Translations under genes and position numbers: made by a program
The notes under the pieces: model-generated
The model's database searches: none
What the model saw: only the letters and a program-made list of their open reading frames with translations
Told to the model about the DNA's origin: nothing
NCBI RefSeq assembly: GCF_900102965.1
Contig: NZ_FNGM01000020.1
Span: 1 to 64,000 of the forward strand
Source: Paenibacillus jilunlii
GTDB lineage: Bacteria > Bacillota > Bacilli > Paenibacillales > Paenibacillaceae
Direction: 5' to 3'
Length of the DNA stretch: 64,000 nucleotides
Shown: one piece after another, positions 60,389 to 64,000 of the stretch
How positions within the stretch are numbered: position 1 is the stretch's first letter
Layout of the letters: each line of letters starts with the position of its first letter

Positions 60389-61567
60389 ATGCCGGATTTA
60401 TACGGGCAAGCGCTGCCCGCGCGTATTCTCGAAGAAATTGCATTCTGGAAAAAACAGGAGCAGGAGCATACGGAAGTCATCAAGGGGGTTGTACCTCAGC
60501 TAGAGAAGCCTTTTGTGAAGCTGCTGGACGAATGGGCTGTTGTTTTTGAGGCCACCGGAGCAGCAACACGCCAGCTGATGGAGGCTTCCCGCGCCTCCAG
60601 CCCCGCAGAGCTGGCCGCTGGAACAGAACAGCTTCTCCAGGTGGCCTGCTCCCAGTCCCGCGAGTTTATCCGGCAGCAGCATGCCCTGATGGAGGGAAGC
60701 GCTGCTGTAAAAGCCCAGCCGCTGGCTGGAACTGTGCTGCTGCATATCATCCGGGAGTCAGAGTATGTCGAGGCTCTTCTGAACACCCTGTCCGTACCCG
60801 GTATTGCTCCCGGATGGACGCGGGAATCAGCAGCACCGCTGCCGGAAAGGTCTGAGGGACTTTATGACAGGGACGGCGAGGCCGGATATGAACCGCCGGC
60901 TTCAATTGCTTCTCCGCTCTCCGGACACCGGGAGCCCGGAACGGTTCCGATAGGAGGCCATACTCTGCCGCCCCTTCCCTACGCCTATAATGCGCTGGAG
61001 CCCTACATCGACGAAAAAACAATGCGCATTCATCATGACAAGCATCATCAAAGCTACGTAGACGGGCTGAACAAAGCGGAGAACAAGCTGGCCGAAGCCC
61101 GGAAAACCAAGGATTTTGATCTGGTAAAGCATTGGGAGCGGGAGCTTGCCTTCAACGGGGCCGGCCATTATCTGCATACCATCTTCTGGAACGTCATGTC
61201 CCCACAGGGCGGGGGCCGTCCGACAGGCGCGCTGCTGGATGCCATAGAGCACAGCTTCGGCAGCTACGATGCCTTTAAGGAACAGTTCACGGAAGCAGCC
61301 AACAAGGTGGAAGGCGGGGGCTGGGCGATTCTGGTCTGGAGTCCCCGCAGCCGCCGGCTGGAAATCCTGACAGCGGAGAAGCATCAAAATCTCTCCCAAT
61401 GGGATGCCGTTCCCCTGCTGGCTCTCGATGTATGGGAACACGCATATTATCTTAAGCATCAGAATAACCGCGCGGATTACATCAAGGACTGGTGGAAGGT
61501 TGTACATTGGCCTTATGTCTCCGAGCGCTTCAATGCCGCCCGGAAGCTGGTCTGGCAGCCCTTCTGA
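60389..61567 (+). CDS. Fe/Mn superoxide dismutase with N-terminal DUF2935-like helical domain
   Basis: A 392-residue protein; ordinary SODs have about 200. Residues 1-130 are helical, with EEIAFWKKQEQEHTEVI and LLHIIRESEYVEALL resembling the DUF2935 four-helix domain. A linker (about 130-190) is followed by a complete Fe/Mn SOD (about 195-392) starting LPPLPYAYNALEPYI. Metal ligands are visible: His in IHHDKHHQSYV, His in AGHYLHTIFWN, and Asp and His in LALDVWEHAYYLKHQ. The start at 60389 follows GGGAGG by 9 nt; TTG at 60359 has no such site. Metal choice is not certain. It converts superoxide to peroxide. Confidence 0.9.
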   Translation: MPDLYGQALPARILEEIAFWKKQEQEHTEVIKGVVPQLEKPFVKLLDEWAVVFEATGAATRQLMEASRASSPAELAAGTEQLLQVACSQSREFIRQQHALMEGSAAVKAQPLAGTVLLHIIRESEYVEALLNTLSVPGIAPGWTRESAAPLPERSEGLYDRDGEAGYEPPASIASPLSGHREPGTVPIGGHTLPPLPYAYNALEPYIDEKTMRIHHDKHHQSYVDGLNKAENKLAEARKTKDFDLVKHWERELAFNGAGHYLHTIFWNVMSPQGGGRPTGALLDAIEHSFGSYDAFKEQFTEAANKVEGGGWAILVWSPRSRRLEILTAEKHQNLSQWDAVPLLALDVWEHAYYLKHQNNRADYIKDWWKVVHWPYVSERFNAARKLVWQPF

Positions 61568-61602
61568 CAGCGGGGGCAGCAGCCTTTCCGGCAGGCAAAG
61601 TT

Positions 61603-61644
61603 AAAGAGCCCTTCCGTCACTTCACAGTGCCGGAAGGGCTCTTT
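61603..61644. terminator. Bidirectional terminator between sod and folE
   Basis: The perfect 14-bp stem AAAGAGCCCTTCCG/CGGAAGGGCTCTTT has a 14-nt loop. Confidence 0.92.
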
Positions 61645-61677
61645 ACCGTATACAGAAACGGGGCAAGCCCCTGTCTT

Positions 61678-62271
61678 CTATTCTTTGATTAAGGCCAGAA
61701 ACTCCGCCCGTGCAGCAGCATCCTCACGGAAAGTCCCACGCGTTGCCATGGTTACCGTCTTGCTGCCGGGCTTCTTCACCCCGCGGGCACACATGCACAG
61801 GTGTTCTCCTTCCACAACAACCATCACACCATGAGGATTCAGGACCTCTGTCATAATATCGGCAATCTGCGCCGTAATGCGTTCCTGCACCTGCAGGCGC
61901 CGGCTGACAGCCTCCACAAGGCGGGCCAGCTTGCTAAGCCCGGCAATCCGTCCGCTGGGAATATATCCGATATGCACTTTGCCAAAGAAAGGGGCCATGT
62001 GATGCTCGCACTGGCTATAATAGACAATATCCTTTACGATCACCAGCTCTTCGTGAGACTCATCAAAGGTCACACCAAGCGCCTCACGGGGATCAACCGA
62101 ATACCCGCCGAAGATCTCCTCGTACATCCGTGTAACTCTGGCCGGTGTTTCCAGCAGCCCTTCACGGCCGGGATCCTCCCCGATTAATTCCAGTATTTTC
62201 TCCACATGGTACTCGATTTGTTCCCGGTTTGCAGCAACCTTGCCGTTCATATAATCCTTGACGCCCCCCAT
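61678..62271 (-). CDS. folE: GTP cyclohydrolase I
   Basis: A 197-residue enzyme making 7,8-dihydroneopterin triphosphate for folate (and queuosine) synthesis. Zinc ligands are the Cys/His of YYSQCEHHMAPFFG and the Cys of EHLCMCARGV. GYIPSGRIAGLSKLARLVE is the family signature. The start follows GGGGGAGG with short spacing. With queG close by on the same strand, the pterin product could also feed the queuosine pathway, but separate transcription is likely. Confidence 0.96.
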   Translation of the reverse strand: MGGVKDYMNGKVAANREQIEYHVEKILELIGEDPGREGLLETPARVTRMYEEIFGGYSVDPREALGVTFDESHEELVIVKDIVYYSQCEHHMAPFFGKVHIGYIPSGRIAGLSKLARLVEAVSRRLQVQERITAQIADIMTEVLNPHGVMVVVEGEHLCMCARGVKKPGSKTVTMATRGTFREDAAARAEFLALIKE

Positions 62272-62321
62272 GAAGCCTCCCCCTTCCGTACCCGTATCTA
62301 TTTCCGTTTATCCGGGACCGG

Positions 62322-62573
62322 TTACTTGCCTTTGCGGCCTTGTCTTTTTCCTGCCGCTGGTGCGCGTCCCGGCTGATTGCCGTTCTTCATCATCTGCTGG
62401 GCACGCTGCATCTGTTTGCTGTTCAGGTTATAACCCATCTGTTTCGCTACCTTCTGCAGCATTTCCGGATCATTCTGCATCGTTGTCATTTGTCTCCGCA
62501 GATAATACACTCCAATGAAGAATCCGCCGATCAGACCTACGACAAGCGTTATAATTGGCAAAGCAATGTTCAT
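62322..62573 (-). CDS. YneF family (UPF0154) small membrane protein
   Basis: An 83-residue protein with one N-terminal membrane helix (about 4-26, GGFFIGVYYLRRQ) and the conserved MQNDPEMLQKVAKQMGYNL, ending in a basic Gln/Lys-rich tail. This matches the UPF0154/YneF family of Bacillota, function unknown. The ATG follows AGAGGTGG. It sits between queG and folE, all on the minus strand. Confidence 0.88.
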   Translation of the reverse strand: MNIALPIITLVVGLIGGFFIGVYYLRRQMTTMQNDPEMLQKVAKQMGYNLNSKQMQRAQQMMKNGNQPGRAPAAGKRQGRKGK

Positions 62574-62676
62574 CTAAAGTCCACCTCTGTACTTGAGTTG
62601 TCTGCAATGCCGCTGTAGGCACGCGAATCTATCATAGCATTTCAAGAACTGGACAGCAATTGGCAAATGAAGTGGG

Positions 62677-63861
62677 TTAGCCTTCCCGTTCAAGCAGCTT
62701 GTCCTGTGCCCGCTCCAGCATTTCCCGGACGGCAGCATCCTCTTCCTTGTGCAGCGCCAGCTTCACAGCCGCCAGTGCTTCTGCGCCTCCTATGCGTCCG
62801 AGCGCCCAGGCTGCACTTCCCCGCAGCTCCGGACGGGTTTCCTTCAGCATAATCTCCGTCAGCTTCGGCACAGCCCCGGCCTCCTTGAAATTGCCAAGCG
62901 CGATCACCGCGTTGCGCTGAATCGGCTTCTTGCCCCGCCAGGCTGCAGAGCTGCTGCCGAACTGCTCCTTGAACTCACGGTTGCTGAGCTCAAGAATCGG
63001 CAGCAGCAGCGGCTTGACGACCTCCGGATCAGGCAGCAGCTCCGGGCGGTGATTCCAATTCTTCCCCCGGTTCTTCGGGCAGACAATCTGGCAGGTGTCG
63101 CAGCCGTACAGCCGGTTGCCGATCTTGGTCATGTATTCATCACTCAGCAAGCCCTTCGTCTGGGTCAGATAAGAAATACAGGCCTGGGCATTCAGCTGTC
63201 CGGGACCTACGAGTGCACCTGTAGGGCAGGCGTCGATACACTTCGTACAGCTCCCGCAGCCCTCCTCCACAGGTGTATCCGGCGGAAAGGGAATATTCGT
63301 TACCATCTCCCCGAGATAAATCCATGAGCCCCATTTAGGAGAAATAATGCTGCAGTTTTTGGCACTGAAGCCAATGCCTGCCCGCTCTGCAACCGCCCTG
63401 TCGACCAGCACTCCCGTATCCACCATGCTCTCCAGCTCCGCTCCCGGCACCCGCTCGCGGATAAAAGCTTCAAGCTTCGCCAATGCCTCACGCAGCACAT
63501 GATGATAATCCCGTCCCCATGAGGCCCGTGACAGGATGCCGCGGCGTGCGCCAGGCTCCGACTTCGGCGGGTTCTCCATTTTGGAGGGATAGGCTACAGC
63601 GATGGCGATAATTGACTGCGGCTGCCCGCCGGACTGCAGGGCGGGGATGGTCCGCTTATCAAGATCCGGCTCCTCGAAGCCGGAATCATAACCGTTGTCG
63701 CGGTGCTCCTGAAGTATATTTTTTAAATATAAAAACGGCTCCGCAGTCGCGAATCCGATATCATCAATACCGATTTCCGGTGCGGCAGCCTTAATTTCAG
63801 CCTTAAGGCCTTCCCATTTCGAAGGCGGGGGAGCATAAAATGTCTGGATGTTATTGTTCAT
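62677..63861 (-). CDS. queG: Epoxyqueuosine reductase
   Basis: A 394-residue cobalamin-dependent iron-sulfur enzyme for the last step of queuosine synthesis in tRNA. Two [4Fe-4S] motifs are present, GCGSCTKCIDACPTGAL and YGCDTCQIVCPKN. LSRASWGRDYHHVLREAL lies in the cobalamin region, and HEAT-like repeats close the protein (about 290-390, ALGNFKEAGAVPKL). The ATG at 63861 has AAGGAG nine nt upstream; GTG at 63879 directly abuts the stop of the previous gene and is less likely. Cotranscribed with a signal peptidase gene. Confidence 0.95.
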   Translation of the reverse strand: MNNNIQTFYAPPPSKWEGLKAEIKAAAPEIGIDDIGFATAEPFLYLKNILQEHRDNGYDSGFEEPDLDKRTIPALQSGGQPQSIIAIAVAYPSKMENPPKSEPGARRGILSRASWGRDYHHVLREALAKLEAFIRERVPGAELESMVDTGVLVDRAVAERAGIGFSAKNCSIISPKWGSWIYLGEMVTNIPFPPDTPVEEGCGSCTKCIDACPTGALVGPGQLNAQACISYLTQTKGLLSDEYMTKIGNRLYGCDTCQIVCPKNRGKNWNHRPELLPDPEVVKPLLLPILELSNREFKEQFGSSSAAWRGKKPIQRNAVIALGNFKEAGAVPKLTEIMLKETRPELRGSAAWALGRIGGAEALAAVKLALHKEEDAAVREMLERAQDKLLEREG

Positions 63862-63879
63862 TACCGCCTTCTCCTTCAC

Positions 63880-64000
63880 TTATAGTGCATTTGCTTTGCT
63901 AAGAGGCCACCAGATATACGCAGCCTTACCGACAATACGGTTCTGCGGGACAGCGCCAAAATACCGGCTGTCCTTGCTCGCCCCGGCATGCCGGTTGTCA
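63880..64000 (-). CDS. Signal peptidase I, C-terminal end (partial)
   Basis: The minus-strand frame running in from the right edge encodes DNRHAGASKDSRYFGAVPQN, then RIVGKAAYIWWPLSKANAL and a TAA stop at 63882-63880. The pattern DNR..S.DSR.FG.V is box E of type I signal peptidases, followed by the usual VGKA. Only about 39 residues lie inside the window. The catalytic Ser and Lys are beyond the edge. Confidence 0.9.
   Translation of the reverse strand, partial: DNRHAGASKDSRYFGAVPQNRIVGKAAYIWWPLSKANAL

Overview
The window looks like chromosomal DNA of a Paenibacillus-type member of the Bacillota. The signs are strong AGGAGG/GGGAGG ribosome-binding sites, GC content near one half by eye, a YesM/YesN-style two-component system beside an LplB/YtcP-type sugar ABC transporter, LCP and YneF proteins, extracellular enzymes with copper-amine-oxidase-type C-terminal domains, and a Bacillus-style guanine riboswitch with PurR boxes. 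No phage, plasmid, CRISPR or complete insertion sequence is seen. The gene set is mostly housekeeping plus surface and sugar functions.

Layout. 0-0.3 kb: what looks like the promoter and leader of an rRNA operon reading left out of the window. 0.3-9.7 kb (minus strand): a secreted transglutaminase-like protein behind two tandem class-I cyclic-di-GMP riboswitch aptamers, a class D sortase, then a surface-glycosylation operon (two GT-C membrane glycosyltransferases, one of them a double GT-C fusion, a polyprenyl-phosphate GT2 and a GtrA flippase). 9.7-15 kb: purine uptake (pbuG with guanine riboswitch and PurR boxes) and guaA flank a small NmrA-type oxidoreductase/PadR operon with twin palindromic operators. 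15.6-21 kb: DUF58, TgpA-like transglutaminase and polysaccharide deacetylase genes. 21-27.6 kb: DedA, two MFS exporters with WYL and MarR regulators, and a DinB-like protein. 27.7-35.2 kb: a giant 2-hydroxyacyl-CoA dehydratase activase-like protein, Bcp peroxiredoxin, an LCP cell-wall ligase and hemL. 35.8-42.7 kb: def, SGNH esterase, inositol-monophosphatase family protein, uvsE, ddl and an amidase-domain protein. 43-49.6 kb: aconitase behind a 51-bp minisatellite, a PocR/LuxR regulator and an IclR regulator. 49.9-60.3 kb: an alpha/beta hydrolase and a carbohydrate-uptake locus (two-component system, lipoprotein, two permeases, debranching-type glycosidase). 60.4-64 kb: a superoxide dismutase with an extra helical domain, folE, yneF, queG and the 3' end of a signal peptidase I gene.

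Main observations: (1) tandem c-di-GMP-I aptamers before a secreted transglutaminase next to a sortase; (2) the same 17-bp palindrome GTTTCATTARATGAAAC in the iclR leader and at the aconitase transcription start; (3) a dispersed ~215-bp intergenic repeat built as two forward plus two inverted copies of AAGTGGAAAAAGG, twice in clear form and once diverged; (4) a six-copy 51-bp tandem array, each unit carrying a short hairpin; (5) three genes (possibly four) whose best start is AUU or AUA placed correctly behind a strong Shine-Dalgarno sequence; (6) a near-identical palindrome core, TCTAATTAGA, in two unrelated promoters.
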